A stretch of 64,000 bases of DNA, taken from Candidatus Formimonas warabiya (GTDB taxonomy: Bacteria > Bacillota > Dehalobacteriia > Dehalobacteriales > Dehalobacteriaceae). The stretch lies in contig NZ_CP017634.1 of the NCBI RefSeq assembly GCF_002777255.1, positions 5,158,903 to 5,222,902 of the forward strand, given 5' to 3'. Both the position numbers and the translations under genes were made by a program. The notes under the pieces are model-generated. The model had not been told where the DNA came from. It ran no database searches and saw nothing but the letters and a program-made list of their open reading frames with translations. Shown here in pieces: positions 44,115 to 53,102 of this stretch (positions are counted from its first letter, which is position 1; each line of letters opens with the position of its first letter).

Positions 44115-45656
44115 ATGAGTTTTCCGGTTGTCAAAGGTGCCGCTTATGCTTTAATACAGGCTACCGACATGCTCATGCACCAGGGTACGACTCAAACATC
44201 GGAAAGACGAAAAAACCCCGAATCAGAACATTTGCAAAAATTGCCTGAGCACCTGAGGAGTTTTGAGGAAGCGGTTAATTACCCGCCGAATCAGATCTAT
44301 ATTGGCAATATGACTCCTAACGACTTAAAAGGTATTGCCCGTCCTTGGTATCAGGCACCTGTTTCCGGAGCCTCCCGTACGGGGAAGTACGGAGAAATTA
44401 TGCCGGAAGATGAATTCTTGGGATTGATGAAAATCGTTGATGCTTTTGATTTGGTGGTTTTAGAAGAACAATTTCAGGCCAATGTCAGGGAAAAAATGAT
44501 CAGGCATCCCGTCCTGGGGGACATAAAAGATTTAGATAAATTATCCAAGAATCCCAGTAAAGTGGAGGAGATTGGCAAACTGGTAGAAGGCCATTTGGCA
44601 CAGCCCATGTATTTTGCCGGAAAGCTTGTGGGGTGTGTCAAGAAAGCCCATGAATTTGACGAATCCTTATCGGATCATGTGATGTTTGAAAATCTGGTGG
44701 CCAAGGCTTCGGCCGTTTTTGCCTTAAAACTTCTGCTTTCTAAGGCTGAATTCCACGCGGAGCAGGTGGAATATATTATTGAATGTTCGGAAGAGGCTTG
44801 CGGAGATATGAACCAGAGAGGCGGAGGCAATTTTGCAAAATCGATCGGAGAAATGTGCGGCTGTGTAAATGCCACCGGTTCCGATACCCGGAGCTTTTGT
44901 GCCGGTCCGGCCCATGCGCTGGTTGAGGCTGCTGCCCTAGCCCAGTCAGGTATCTATAAAAACATTGTTGTTCTGGCCGGGGGTGCTTCCGCTAAGCTGG
45001 GCATGAATTCCAAGGATCATGTCAAAAAAGGGATGCCGGCTTTAGAAGATATGCTGGGCGCCTTTGCTATTCAGATCGCGGAAAATGACGGCGTTAACCC
45101 GGTGATCCGCACGGACGGTGTAGGACGGCACAAAATTGGATCAGGTGCCTCACCTCAGGCAGTGATGACGGCTATTGTCGCAGATCCTTTAGATAAGTTA
45201 GGTTATAAGATTCCTGAGATTGATCGTTATTGTGCAGAAATGCAAAATCCTGAGATTACCGAACCTGCCGGAGCCGGCGATGTCCCTTTAGCAAATTATA
45301 AAATGATCGGTGCTTTGGCGGTTAAAAGAGGAGAATTAGAAAAGGCCGATCTTCTCGAAGCCGTGCATCGGTTCGGCATGCCCGGATTTGCTCCTACCCA
45401 GGGCCATATACCTTCCGGGGTACCCTTTATCGGACATGCCCGGGATATGATTTTAGAAGGAAAAATCAACAGAGCCATGATTATAGGGAAAGGAAGCCTT
45501 TTCCTGGGCAGGTTGACGAATTTATTTGATGGTGTATCCTTTATCATTGAAAAGAACAGTGGGATGCCAAAGGACACCTGCTTTGATAAAGAAGAAATAA
45601 GATCAATGATTGGACAAGCCATGCGGGATGTTGCGCAACTATTGAGAAGTGAATAA
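44115..45656 (+). CDS. grdC: glycine reductase complex component C, subunit beta
   Basis: A 513-residue subunit of component C, which converts the Se-carboxymethyl adduct on GrdA to an acetyl thioester and then to acetyl phosphate. The fold is thiolase/ketosynthase-like with a reactive Cys candidate in GSDTRSFCAGPAHALVEAA. Length and N-terminus (FPVVKGAAYALIQATDM) match GrdC. SD GGGGAGG precedes ATG 44115. Component C is shared by all substrate-specific B components, so its presence supports a genuine reductase of this class. Confidence 0.95.
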   Translation: MSFPVVKGAAYALIQATDMLMHQGTTQTSERRKNPESEHLQKLPEHLRSFEEAVNYPPNQIYIGNMTPNDLKGIARPWYQAPVSGASRTGKYGEIMPEDEFLGLMKIVDAFDLVVLEEQFQANVREKMIRHPVLGDIKDLDKLSKNPSKVEEIGKLVEGHLAQPMYFAGKLVGCVKKAHEFDESLSDHVMFENLVAKASAVFALKLLLSKAEFHAEQVEYIIECSEEACGDMNQRGGGNFAKSIGEMCGCVNATGSDTRSFCAGPAHALVEAAALAQSGIYKNIVVLAGGASAKLGMNSKDHVKKGMPALEDMLGAFAIQIAENDGVNPVIRTDGVGRHKIGSGASPQAVMTAIVADPLDKLGYKIPEIDRYCAEMQNPEITEPAGAGDVPLANYKMIGALAVKRGELEKADLLEAVHRFGMPGFAPTQGHIPSGVPFIGHARDMILEGKINRAMIIGKGSLFLGRLTNLFDGVSFIIEKNSGMPKDTCFDKEEIRSMIGQAMRDVAQLLRSE

Positions 45657-45695
45657 ACCGGACAAAAGAGCAATTTCCCGATCGGGGGTGAAAAT

Positions 45696-46862
45696 ATGGG
45701 CGTAAACCGGATCAGAGATACTATTGCGGAAGCATTTGAAGAAGTTGCTGATGCCCTGGAAACCGGATCTTTTGGTAAAAAAACCAGAGTGGGTCTGACC
45801 ATTCTCGGAAGTGAGCACGGGCCCCAAGAACTGGTCCGGGGAGCAGAGCTGGCCCAAAGCCAGAACCCGGATCTTCAGGCCGTGGTGATCGGGGCTGGTG
45901 TAAAAACATATCTGGAAACAGCAGAGGCATCCGATGAAAAAGAAGCCCATGCCAAAATGGATCAAATGCTTCGAGACGGATTTTTGGATGCCGCAGTTAC
46001 CATGCATTACAGTTTTCCTATCGGCGTCTCTACCGTGGGCCGGGTGATTACTCCGGCTAAAGGCAAGAAAATGCTTCTGGCCACTACAACCGGAACATCT
46101 GCTACCGAGCGGGTGTCTGCCATGCTCAAAAATACTGTCTATGGCATTGCTGTGGCGAAAGCCTGCGGAAATCATCATCCTTCAGTAGGAATCTTAAATA
46201 TTGACGGAGCCAGACAGGTGGAAAGGGCCTTAAGGAAACTCCAGGAAAGAGGATATCCCATTAGCCTGATTGAATCTACCCGGGCAGACGGGGGTGTGGT
46301 CATGCGGGGGAATGATCTTTTAATGGGTGTTCCGGATGTCATGGTGCAGGACAGTTTAACCGGTAATGTGCTGATGAAAGTTTTCTCCGCATCCAGTTCC
46401 GGCGGCAGTTATGAGTCTTTGGGTGATGGCTATGGCCCCGGAGTGGGAGAAAACTATGATCGTATTATTTGTATTATTTCCCGGGCTTCAGGGGCTCCGG
46501 TAATTGCCGGGGCAATCCGCTTTGCGGCCGATTGTGCTAAAGGTAAACTGGTGCAAAAGGCAAAGGACGAGTTTGCTGCGGCCAGGAAAGCCGGTTGGGA
46601 TGACTTCGTGAAGTCATTGAGCTGTAGTGCGGTACCCGCTGCAAAAGGGACTGGAGCTGAAGTTGTCGTCCCACCTAAAAAACCTGTTTCTGATTCCATT
46701 CCCGGAGTGGAGGTGATGGAGTTAGAAGAGGCAGTTTCCCTTTTATGGAAGGAAAATATTTACGCGGAAAGCGGCATGGGTTGTACCGGACCTATTGTCA
46801 TGGTTGCCCCGGAAGACAAAGAAAAAGCCTTCGAGTTGCTGAAGAAAAATGAATATTTATAG
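45696..46862 (+). CDS. grdD: glycine reductase complex component C, subunit alpha
   Basis: A 388-residue PlsX-like subunit of component C that releases the acyl group as acyl phosphate. Motifs include TILGSEHGPQELVRGAELAQ, GILNIDGARQVERALRKL and ESGMGCTGPIVMVAPED with a conserved C-terminal Cys. SD CGGGGGTG precedes ATG 45696. Last gene of the operon, closed by the terminator at 46904. No acetate kinase gene is present in the operon to harvest the acyl phosphate as ATP. Confidence 0.95.
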   Translation: MGVNRIRDTIAEAFEEVADALETGSFGKKTRVGLTILGSEHGPQELVRGAELAQSQNPDLQAVVIGAGVKTYLETAEASDEKEAHAKMDQMLRDGFLDAAVTMHYSFPIGVSTVGRVITPAKGKKMLLATTTGTSATERVSAMLKNTVYGIAVAKACGNHHPSVGILNIDGARQVERALRKLQERGYPISLIESTRADGGVVMRGNDLLMGVPDVMVQDSLTGNVLMKVFSASSSGGSYESLGDGYGPGVGENYDRIICIISRASGAPVIAGAIRFAADCAKGKLVQKAKDEFAAARKAGWDDFVKSLSCSAVPAAKGTGAEVVVPPKKPVSDSIPGVEVMELEEAVSLLWKENIYAESGMGCTGPIVMVAPEDKEKAFELLKKNEYL

Positions 46863-46903
46863 ATAAAAGGGCAATAAATTTTACCCTTCAATCATCTAGC
46901 ACT

Positions 46904-46933
46904 TGCGGGCTCTTTGGGGCCCGCAGTTTTTTT
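46904..46933 (+). terminator. intrinsic terminator of the selenoenzyme operon
   Basis: TGCGGGC (46904-46910) pairs with GCCCGCA (46919-46925), then G and seven T to 46933. It ends the roughly 13.6-kb transcript that begins at the sigma-54 promoter. Confidence 0.9.
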
Positions 46934-47099
46934 AGATAGAAAAATTTGCCGGCATCATAAAGGATTCAATTTTTTTGCACCAGCAGCATTCTTCTTATCA
47001 TAATATAATAATTATATAAAATATAAAATTATAATATTTTACTTATAAAAAAACTGACGCTAAAATAGAGGAAAATAAGAAAAAGGTGCTGAAATAATT

Positions 47100-48095
47100 A
47101 TGAAGATCAAAGAATCCATTCTGCCGGGCATGCTTTTGACTGCCGGACTGGCGGGAGTGTCCTTCTGGCTGCAAAGGCTTTCCCTGATTAGCTTTTTTCA
47201 TCTTAACTCTTTAATTATTGCCATTATTCTGGGCATGGTGATGAATAATGTAGGGAAAGTGCCTGCTTTTTTGGAACCGGGAATCACTTATTCTTTTAAA
47301 AAGATTTTGCGGATTGCCATTATCTTCTTAGGATTTAAGCTAAGCCTCAGCGACATGGGCCAGATTGGGGGAAAAGGAATCTTCCTGGTGATTGTGGTGA
47401 CTGCCGCCACCTTGATGTTCACCCTGTGGCTGGGGAAAAGACTGGGCCTGGACCGTAATCTGGCGGTTTTGATTGGTGCAGGGTCATCCATTTGCGGGGC
47501 TTCCGCCATTGCCGCAGTCGCCCCGGTGATCGATGCCGACGACCAGGATATTACCTTTGCGGTGGCTACGGTGACCATTTTCGGCACCTTGGCCATGTTC
47601 TTATATCCCGTTTTCTATCATGTTTTTCACCTGCCTGATGTGTTGTATGCCGTCTGGGCCGGGTCTTCCATTCATGAGGTGGCTCAGGTCGTTGCCGCCG
47701 GTTTTGCGGCAGGGGAAAAAACCGGCCAGTTTGCCACTCTGGTTAAGCTCACCAGGGTATTGCTGGTCATCCCTACGGTTCTTTTGTTAGGATTCTCTAC
47801 CGTAAAAAAAGGCGGCGAGAATCCGGGTTTTCGCAAGGGAACCTTTCCCTGGTTTGTTTTTGGCTTCTCCCTGGTGGTACTGATCAACAGCTTTTCCTTA
47901 ATTCCTAAGCAGATCGTTGATCAATTTGTCACCCTGGACAGTTTTTTGCTTACCATGGCCATGGCAGGGTTGGGCCTGGGGGCCAATTATCAAAAATTGA
48001 AGAGGGTGGGATTAAAACCTCTTTACGCCGGCCTGTGTATTTCGGTTTTTATTTCTTTTTTCAGTTTTGTCCTGTCCGATTGGTTTTTTTCCTGA
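47100..48095 (+). CDS. YeiH-family putative sulfate/sulfite exporter
   Basis: A 331-residue membrane protein with about ten helices, of the UPF0324/YeiH (PSE) family. The motifs NSLIIAIILGMVMNN, GAGSSICGASAIAAVAPV and WAGSSIHEVAQVVAAG are typical. Family members are annotated as sulfate exporters and often pair with LysR regulators of sulfur metabolism, as here (49070). An AT-rich promoter region (about 46990-47060) precedes it. Position upstream of the dsr locus supports a role in sulfur-anion movement, but substrate is unproven. Confidence 0.85.
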   Translation: MKIKESILPGMLLTAGLAGVSFWLQRLSLISFFHLNSLIIAIILGMVMNNVGKVPAFLEPGITYSFKKILRIAIIFLGFKLSLSDMGQIGGKGIFLVIVVTAATLMFTLWLGKRLGLDRNLAVLIGAGSSICGASAIAAVAPVIDADDQDITFAVATVTIFGTLAMFLYPVFYHVFHLPDVLYAVWAGSSIHEVAQVVAAGFAAGEKTGQFATLVKLTRVLLVIPTVLLLGFSTVKKGGENPGFRKGTFPWFVFGFSLVVLINSFSLIPKQIVDQFVTLDSFLLTMAMAGLGLGANYQKLKRVGLKPLYAGLCISVFISFFSFVLSDWFFS

Positions 48096-48144
48096 AATTC
48101 CAAACTGCTGGCCAATCGCCCAATAATTCAGTGAAGAAGCGGGT

Positions 48145-49047
48145 ATGCGTATGGAAAAAGGTCATCATCATCAATATCTTCCTTATGGCCAAATTGTCTT
48201 TGCCTGTTTGATCTGGGGTTCCTATGGGCTGTTTGTGCAAAAGCTGCACCAGCCTCCCCAGGTGATTGTTTTTTTCCGTTTTCTCTTTGGGTTCATCATT
48301 TTGCTAGCAGGCATTTGCGTCACCAAGCAAGGCAGGGCTCTGAAAATACCCGGCCAATGGAAACCTTTGGTGTTGGCGGGTGCCATTAACGCAGCAAGCT
48401 GGCTGCTCGTGACGAAATCCATCCAATTAACAGGTGTGGCCAACGGTTTTATCCTTTATTATACCGCCCCCTGTTTTGTGGTCTTGCTGGCTCCGGTTCT
48501 GGTCAAGGAAAAAATCACAAAAAGGTCGATGACCGCTTTAATTCTTTGTTTTTTGGGCATCCTCAACGTGGTGGGCTTTGGCAAGTGGGATCCGGCCGGC
48601 CTCAACTGGCAGGGAAACCTGATGGGCCTGGGCAGCGGCCTGTTTTATGCCTTGTATATCATCTTATTAAAAAGGCTTCCGGGTCATCTTTTAGGCCTGG
48701 TATCCAATACCTATGTGTGCGCGGTGATCTCTGTTCTCACCTTTCCTCTTGCGGCCCCTGCTTTGCGGGCAATTTCTCCTAGGGAGCTGCTCATTCTGGC
48801 TTTAGCGGGAATCGCGATTCAGGGAGTGGCCACATCCAGTTATATGTTCGGCCTGCGTAAGGTAAGCGCACAGCATGCCAGTATTCTTTGCTACCTGGAA
48901 GTGCTTTTTGCCTCTATATTTGCCGCATTATTTCTCAAGGAAGGTTTTACAATTTATTTGCTCGTGGGCGGGCTGCTCATCATCGGCGGGGGCTTGCTGA
49001 TAGTTTTCTCGGCAAGGAACCAAAATAAAGAAGAACAGCATCAATAA
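48145..49047 (+). CDS. EamA/DMT-family transporter
   Basis: A 300-residue membrane protein with ten helices arranged as two EamA repeats (about 13-145 and 158-292). The conserved NAASWLLVTKSIQLTGVANG and ATSSYMFGLRKVSAQHASIL regions are visible. Drug/metabolite superfamily members export amino acids and other metabolites. ATG 48145 or 48151 may be used. It lies between yeiH and the LysR gene in the same orientation, so all three probably form one unit. Confidence 0.85.
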   Translation: MRMEKGHHHQYLPYGQIVFACLIWGSYGLFVQKLHQPPQVIVFFRFLFGFIILLAGICVTKQGRALKIPGQWKPLVLAGAINAASWLLVTKSIQLTGVANGFILYYTAPCFVVLLAPVLVKEKITKRSMTALILCFLGILNVVGFGKWDPAGLNWQGNLMGLGSGLFYALYIILLKRLPGHLLGLVSNTYVCAVISVLTFPLAAPALRAISPRELLILALAGIAIQGVATSSYMFGLRKVSAQHASILCYLEVLFASIFAALFLKEGFTIYLLVGGLLIIGGGLLIVFSARNQNKEEQHQ

Positions 49048-49069
49048 AGACGTAGTGGAGGGTGAAACT

Positions 49070-49954
49070 GTGAATGAACGGAAGCTAAGGGTTTTTTATG
49101 AAGTGGCGACAAAACTGAATATGACGGAAGTGGCCAATCAGCTTTTTATCAGCCAGCCGGCCATCAGCCAGACCATTCGGGAACTGGAAGCGGATTTTGG
49201 CATTCATTTGTTCGACCGGATCGGTAAAAGGCTCTATCTGACCCACGAAGGGGAAATCTTCCTGAATTATGTGCGCAGAATTCTCAACCTCTATGAGGAT
49301 TGTGCCAAAATATTAAAAGAATCCAGTGAGTTAAAACAGGGCAAATTACGCATCGGCGCCAGTACCACCATCGGTATTTATGTTTTGCCCCAGATCATCG
49401 GCAAGTTTTATCAGGAACACCGGGGTATTGAAGTATCCATCGCCATTGAAAATACCAAGATTATCGCGGAAATGATTCTGAAAAACCAGATCGATTTTGC
49501 TTTTGTGGAAGGCCCGGTTTTTTCTGATGAAATCATCGAGGAATTTTTCTGTGCCGATGAGCTGGTATTTATTACTCCTCCGGGCCACCCTTGGGACCAG
49601 CCCGCAGGAATTGATTTTAAAGCGATTGAGCATGCCAAACTAATCATGCGGGAGCAAGGGAGCGGAACCAGGGAAGTGCTGGAGGAGGCCTTAAAAGCCT
49701 TTGACGTGGATGTGTCGGTGGATTTTGAACTGGGGAATACGGAAGCGATTAAAAAAGCGGTGGAAGCCGGGCTGGGAGTTTCCTGCATTTCCAAAAGATG
49801 TGTGGAGAAAGAGACGGCAGACGGGCGCATTGCTCTTACCAAAGTAAACGGCCTGGTTATTATGCGGGAGTTTCATCTTATTTATCACAAAGACAAGTAT
49901 CTTTCCAAACTGTTTAATCTGTTTATTGATTTTTCCCGGTCTCAAGTCAAATAG
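49070..49954 (+). CDS. LysR-family transcriptional regulator
   Basis: A 294-residue LysR-type regulator with winged HTH (about 1-60, NMTEVANQLFISQPAISQTI) and a periplasmic-binding-like effector domain (about 90-290) containing the SGTREVLEEAL motif seen in CysL/CbbR-type members. GTG 49070 has SD GGAGG seven bases upstream (49057-49062); GTG 49055 is less likely. Candidate targets are yeiH-eamA upstream or the dsr operon 400 bases downstream, both preceded by AT-rich DNA suited to LysR binding. Confidence 0.9.
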   Translation: MNERKLRVFYEVATKLNMTEVANQLFISQPAISQTIRELEADFGIHLFDRIGKRLYLTHEGEIFLNYVRRILNLYEDCAKILKESSELKQGKLRIGASTTIGIYVLPQIIGKFYQEHRGIEVSIAIENTKIIAEMILKNQIDFAFVEGPVFSDEIIEEFFCADELVFITPPGHPWDQPAGIDFKAIEHAKLIMREQGSGTREVLEEALKAFDVDVSVDFELGNTEAIKKAVEAGLGVSCISKRCVEKETADGRIALTKVNGLVIMREFHLIYHKDKYLSKLFNLFIDFSRSQVK

Positions 49955-49956
49955 CC

Positions 49957-50103
49957 TTAACTGGCTCTTCTCATCATCTCTTGATCCATGATTTCCGCCT
50001 TGGGAATATCTGTTAAGGATGTGCCTGTAACCCTAAGCAGGCTCTTTTGTTTTGCCCGGTTCTGGTAGTAGCTGCTATTCGGGTCTTTAGAAGCTTTAGT
50101 CAC
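49957..50103 (-). CDS. possible 48-residue hypothetical protein
   Basis: A minus-strand frame from GTG 50103 to TAA 49957 with a protein-like composition (RVTGTSLTDIPKAEIMDQEM). No SD is visible and no family is recognised. Listed only because the stretch between lysR and dsrA is otherwise empty on this side. Confidence 0.2.
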   Translation of the reverse strand: MTKASKDPNSSYYQNRAKQKSLLRVTGTSLTDIPKAEIMDQEMMRRAS

Positions 50104-50351
50104 TTTATAATAAGCAAATAGTTATTATAAACATAATCTTTTTATATTTCACTTATCAAAATTTAAGAAGTACAATGAAAGCGTAAGATAAAATCGTTCC
50201 ATATGGGCGCTCAAAGTCGTTTTGACTTAACCTTTATAAGGGTTAAAAAAAGCTATTTGCTCATCTTAAACATGACAAAGCAAATGGAAATACTAGTATT
50301 TATCCTTTGTCATACTAAAGATAAGAAAAAATAACACTGGAGGTGGAGAGT
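50104..50351 (+). promoter_or_regulatory. dsr operon upstream region with long nested dyad
   Basis: ATGACAAAG (50272-50280) and CTTTGTCAT (50305-50313) form perfect 9-bp arms around the perfect 14-bp palindrome AAATACTAGTATTT (50288-50301). Further upstream, TTAACCTTTATAAGGGTTAA (50228-50247) is an imperfect 20-bp palindrome. The dyad lies 40 bases before the dsrA start, so it is a strong operator candidate or an mRNA hairpin. No clear -35/-10 pair was assigned; SD GGAGG is at 50339-50343. Confidence 0.6.
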
Positions 50352-51551
50352 TTGGAGGATAAAAAGACTCCTCTTTTGGACCAGCTGGAACAGGGCCCCT
50401 GGCCAAGCTTTGTCACGGAAATGAAAAAAGCTGCGGAAAAAGATGATTCTGCCAAGGACTTGCTGCTGCAACTGGAACAATCCTATGTCGACAAGAAAGG
50501 CCATTGGAAGCATGGAGGCATTGTAGGCGTAAGAGGGTACGGGGCCGGTGTCATCGGACGTTATTCCGATTCACCCGAAGAATTTCCCCATGTGGCGGAA
50601 TTCCATACGGTTCGGGTGAACCAGCCCAGCGGGTGGTTTTATAACACGGCGACCCTGAGAAAATTATGCGACATCTGGGAAAAGCGGGGCAGCGGATTGA
50701 CCAACTTACACGGGTCTACGGGGGATGTGATTCTCTTAGGGACGAAAACCGATCAACTGCAGCCTACTTTTGACGAATTGAGTGATGCCGGGTTTGACCT
50801 GGGCGGGTCCGGGTCCGGTTTGCGCACGCCCAGCTGCTGCTGCGGACCGGCCCGGTGTGAATGGTCCTGCTTTGATACCCTAGACCTGTGCAATGATCTT
50901 ACCCATACATTTCAGAATCAAATGCACCGTCCCATGTGGCCCTATAAATTTAAGTTTAAGATTTCCGGCTGTCCCAATGACTGTGTGGCGTCCATTGCCC
51001 GGGCCGACCTGTCCATTATCGGCACCTGGCGGGACAGTCTGAGAATTGATCAGGAGCAGGTAAAAGAGTATGCCCGTTCCGGCATGGATATCCGGGGCGA
51101 GGTTTGTGAAAAGTGTCCCACCAAAGCTTTGAAATTTGATGAAAAAGCCCAGGAACTTCAGGTAAAAGTGGAAGACTGCACCCGATGCATGCACTGTATC
51201 AATAGAATGCCGAAAGCGATTCGGCCCGGGGTGGATAAAGGGGCCACGATTTTAATCGGGGGTAAAGCCACGATTCTTCGCTCTGCTTTCCTGTCCTGGG
51301 TGATTGTGCCCTTTATGAAAATGGAACCGCCCTATCAAGAATTAAAAGACTTGATTGATAAGATCTGGGAGTGGTGGGATGAAAACGGCAAGACCCGGGA
51401 GAGAGTGGGAGAATTGATTTACCGTCTCGGTATGGGAAATTTCCTCCGGGCCGTAGGATTGCCCCCGGTGCCCCAGATGGTGCGGGAACCGCGTGCCAAT
51501 CCCTACATCTTCTGGCAGGCGAATGAAGTGGAAAGAGGTGAAGGGAAATGA
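50352..51551 (+). CDS. dsrA: dissimilatory sulfite reductase alpha subunit
   Basis: Catalytic-complex subunit of the siroheme sulfite reductase that reduces sulfite to the DsrC-bound trisulfide. At 399 residues it matches short Gram-positive DsrA forms. Cluster-binding Cys are visible in [12 protein letters not shown] (about 162-173) and [17 protein letters not shown], and an inserted ferredoxin domain carries CEKCPTKAL and [15 protein letters not shown]. Start TTG 50352 fits SD GGAGG (50339-50343); GTG 50343 overlaps the SD. It overlaps dsrB by four bases (ATGA). Confidence 0.96.
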   Translation: MEDKKTPLLDQLEQGPWPSFVTEMKKAAEKDDSAKDLLLQLEQSYVDKKGHWKHGGIVGVRGYGAGVIGRYSDSPEEFPHVAEFHTVRVNQPSGWFYNTATLRKLCDIWEKRGSGLTNLHGSTGDVILLGTKTDQLQPTFDELSDAGFDLGGSGSGLRTPSCCCGPARCEWSCFDTLDLCNDLTHTFQNQMHRPMWPYKFKFKISGCPNDCVASIARADLSIIGTWRDSLRIDQEQVKEYARSGMDIRGEVCEKCPTKALKFDEKAQELQVKVEDCTRCMHCINRMPKAIRPGVDKGATILIGGKATILRSAFLSWVIVPFMKMEPPYQELKDLIDKIWEWWDENGKTRERVGELIYRLGMGNFLRAVGLPPVPQMVREPRANPYIFWQANEVERGEGK

Positions 51552-52606
51552 GCAGAACAGATTTAGGACCTCCGGATTACCGGGAGATGCTGCCTCCCAT
51601 TATTAAAGAGAATTATGGCCAGTGGCAATATCATGAATATGTGCAGCCGGGTGTGATGAAACACGTTTCGGAATCCGGGGCGGAGCTGTTTACCATTCGG
51701 GTCGGTTCTCCCCGTTTGGTGAGCCTGGATTTTATCCGGGAAATCTGTGATTTAGCGGATACCTACTGTGATGGGTATCTCCGTTTTACCAGCCGGCATA
51801 ATGTAGAATTTTTGCTTTCCAAGGAAGAAAATGTGCAGCCTTTGCTGGATGCTTTGAAACTGAAAGGATATCCCGTGGGGGGGATCGGCAATGCCATGAG
51901 CAGCATGGTACATACCCAGGGGTGGATCCATTGCCATACGCCGGCTACGGATGCCTCCGGAATTGTCAAAGCTGTCATGGATGACCTGTTCGAGCATTTT
52001 ACCCATATGGACCTGCCCGCCAGGCTGCGGGTGGCCTTGGCCTGCTGTCTCAATATGTGCGGGGCGGTGCATTGTTCCGATATTGCCATTCTGGGTATCC
52101 ACCGGACGGTTCCCCGTATTAACCATGACAGACTGTCCAAGGTGTGTGAGATTCCTACGGTGATTGCCAGTTGCCCCACAGCGGCCATCAAACCGGATCC
52201 TCAGAAGAAGAGCGTAAAAATTAACGAAGAAAAATGCATGTATTGCGGAAACTGCTTTACCATGTGTCCCGCTATGGAAATTATGGATCCGGTGAACGAC
52301 GGTATTGCCATTTTGGTGGGAGGAAAGGTTTCCAATGCCAGGACCGGCCCCATGTTCTCCCGCCTGGCCATCCCTTTCCTGCCCAACAACCCGCCCCGCT
52401 GGCCGGAGGTGGTGGATGCGGTCCATAAAATTGTGGAAGTTTGGATTGCCGACGCCCAGACAGGAGAGCGGGTAGGGGAATGGATCAACCGGATCGGCTG
52501 GGAGAGATTTTTTGACAGGACCGGTATTCCCTTTACGGATAAGCACATTGACGACTATATTTTCTCCGTTCCTACATTCCGTTCGACTACCAACTTTAAA
52601 TGGTAG
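51548..52606 (+). CDS. dsrB: dissimilatory sulfite reductase beta subunit
   Basis: A 352-residue partner of DsrA; DsrB carries the catalytically active siroheme. Conserved parts: [33 protein letters not shown], the Cys-rich [25 protein letters not shown], and a ferredoxin domain with [15 protein letters not shown]. It overlaps dsrA by four bases, and dsrD follows after 17 bases. The presence of dsrD and of this gene order indicate a reductive rather than sulfur-oxidising Dsr. Confidence 0.96.
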   Translation: MSRTDLGPPDYREMLPPIIKENYGQWQYHEYVQPGVMKHVSESGAELFTIRVGSPRLVSLDFIREICDLADTYCDGYLRFTSRHNVEFLLSKEENVQPLLDALKLKGYPVGGIGNAMSSMVHTQGWIHCHTPATDASGIVKAVMDDLFEHFTHMDLPARLRVALACCLNMCGAVHCSDIAILGIHRTVPRINHDRLSKVCEIPTVIASCPTAAIKPDPQKKSVKINEEKCMYCGNCFTMCPAMEIMDPVNDGIAILVGGKVSNARTGPMFSRLAIPFLPNNPPRWPEVVDAVHKIVEVWIADAQTGERVGEWINRIGWERFFDRTGIPFTDKHIDDYIFSVPTFRSTTNFKW

Positions 52607-52623
52607 AAAAGAGGTGAGATGCG

Positions 52624-52824
52624 GTGGGGGAAGCTTCTGATTTAAGAGAAAAGGTTCTGGCCTATTTAAACTCGGTAAGTAAAGCCAAGACCAGGGAAAT
52701 TGCCGATGCTTTAGGGGAAAAGAAAAGTAATGTGGATCAGGTGGTACGGGATTTAGGTAATGAAGACATTATCGAATTTCTTTACCTGGGCACCTCTTAT
52801 GTGCGCATCAAAGGAAAAGAATAG
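52624..52824 (+). CDS. dsrD: DsrD, activator of dissimilatory sulfite reductase
   Basis: A 66-residue winged-helix protein (LREKVLAYLNSVSKAKTREI, then EKKSNVDQVVRDLGNE). DsrD is found mainly in organisms with reductive Dsr and has been shown to stimulate DsrAB by binding the enzyme rather than DNA. Start GTG 52624 with SD AGAGGTG. Its presence is a useful marker of sulfite or sulfate reduction. Confidence 0.93.
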   Translation: MGEASDLREKVLAYLNSVSKAKTREIADALGEKKSNVDQVVRDLGNEDIIEFLYLGTSYVRIKGKE

Positions 52825-52840
52825 AGCTTGAGACCCGGGA

Positions 52841-52865
52841 CGCTGCAGGTATGATATCTGCAGCG
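52841..52865 (+). other. hairpin between dsrD and the ferredoxin gene
   Basis: CGCTGCAG (52841-52848) pairs perfectly with CTGCAGCG (52858-52865) around nine bases. Without a T tract it is more likely an mRNA stabiliser or processing site protecting dsrABD than a terminator. Confidence 0.55.
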
Positions 52866-52897
52866 GCCTTATAAATTGGAGAAGTGAGGTGACAGGC

Positions 52898-53080
52898 ATG
52901 TATCTGGTAAATATCAATACGGACAAATGTACCGGTTGTGGGGCGTGTGTGGAAAATTGCCCGGTAGAATATTTGGCCCTGGAAGAGGGGAAGGCAACCA
53001 TTGTAGGGGATGAATGTCAGGGATGTGAAAGCTGCGTCGCCGTATGTCCCTCCGAAGCTGTTTCCGTGCAGGAACTATAA
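52898..53080 (+). CDS. 2[4Fe-4S] ferredoxin of the dsr operon
   Basis: A 60-residue ferredoxin with two cluster motifs, CTGCGACVENCPVEY and CQGCESCVAVCPSEA. Ferredoxins downstream of dsrABD are frequent in sulfite and sulfate reducers and may supply low-potential electrons to DsrAB. ATG 52898 is chosen with SD GAGGTG (52886-52891); GTG 52889 would overlap the SD. Confidence 0.92.
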   Translation: MYLVNINTDKCTGCGACVENCPVEYLALEEGKATIVGDECQGCESCVAVCPSEAVSVQEL

Positions 53081-53102
53081 AATTATTTGGGAGGTTGGGA
53101 AA

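Noticed and set aside
51752-52546. Minus-strand open frame of 264 codons inside dsrB
   Set aside because: Antisense to conserved dsrB sequence, His- and Gly-rich as expected of a shadow, no start signals.
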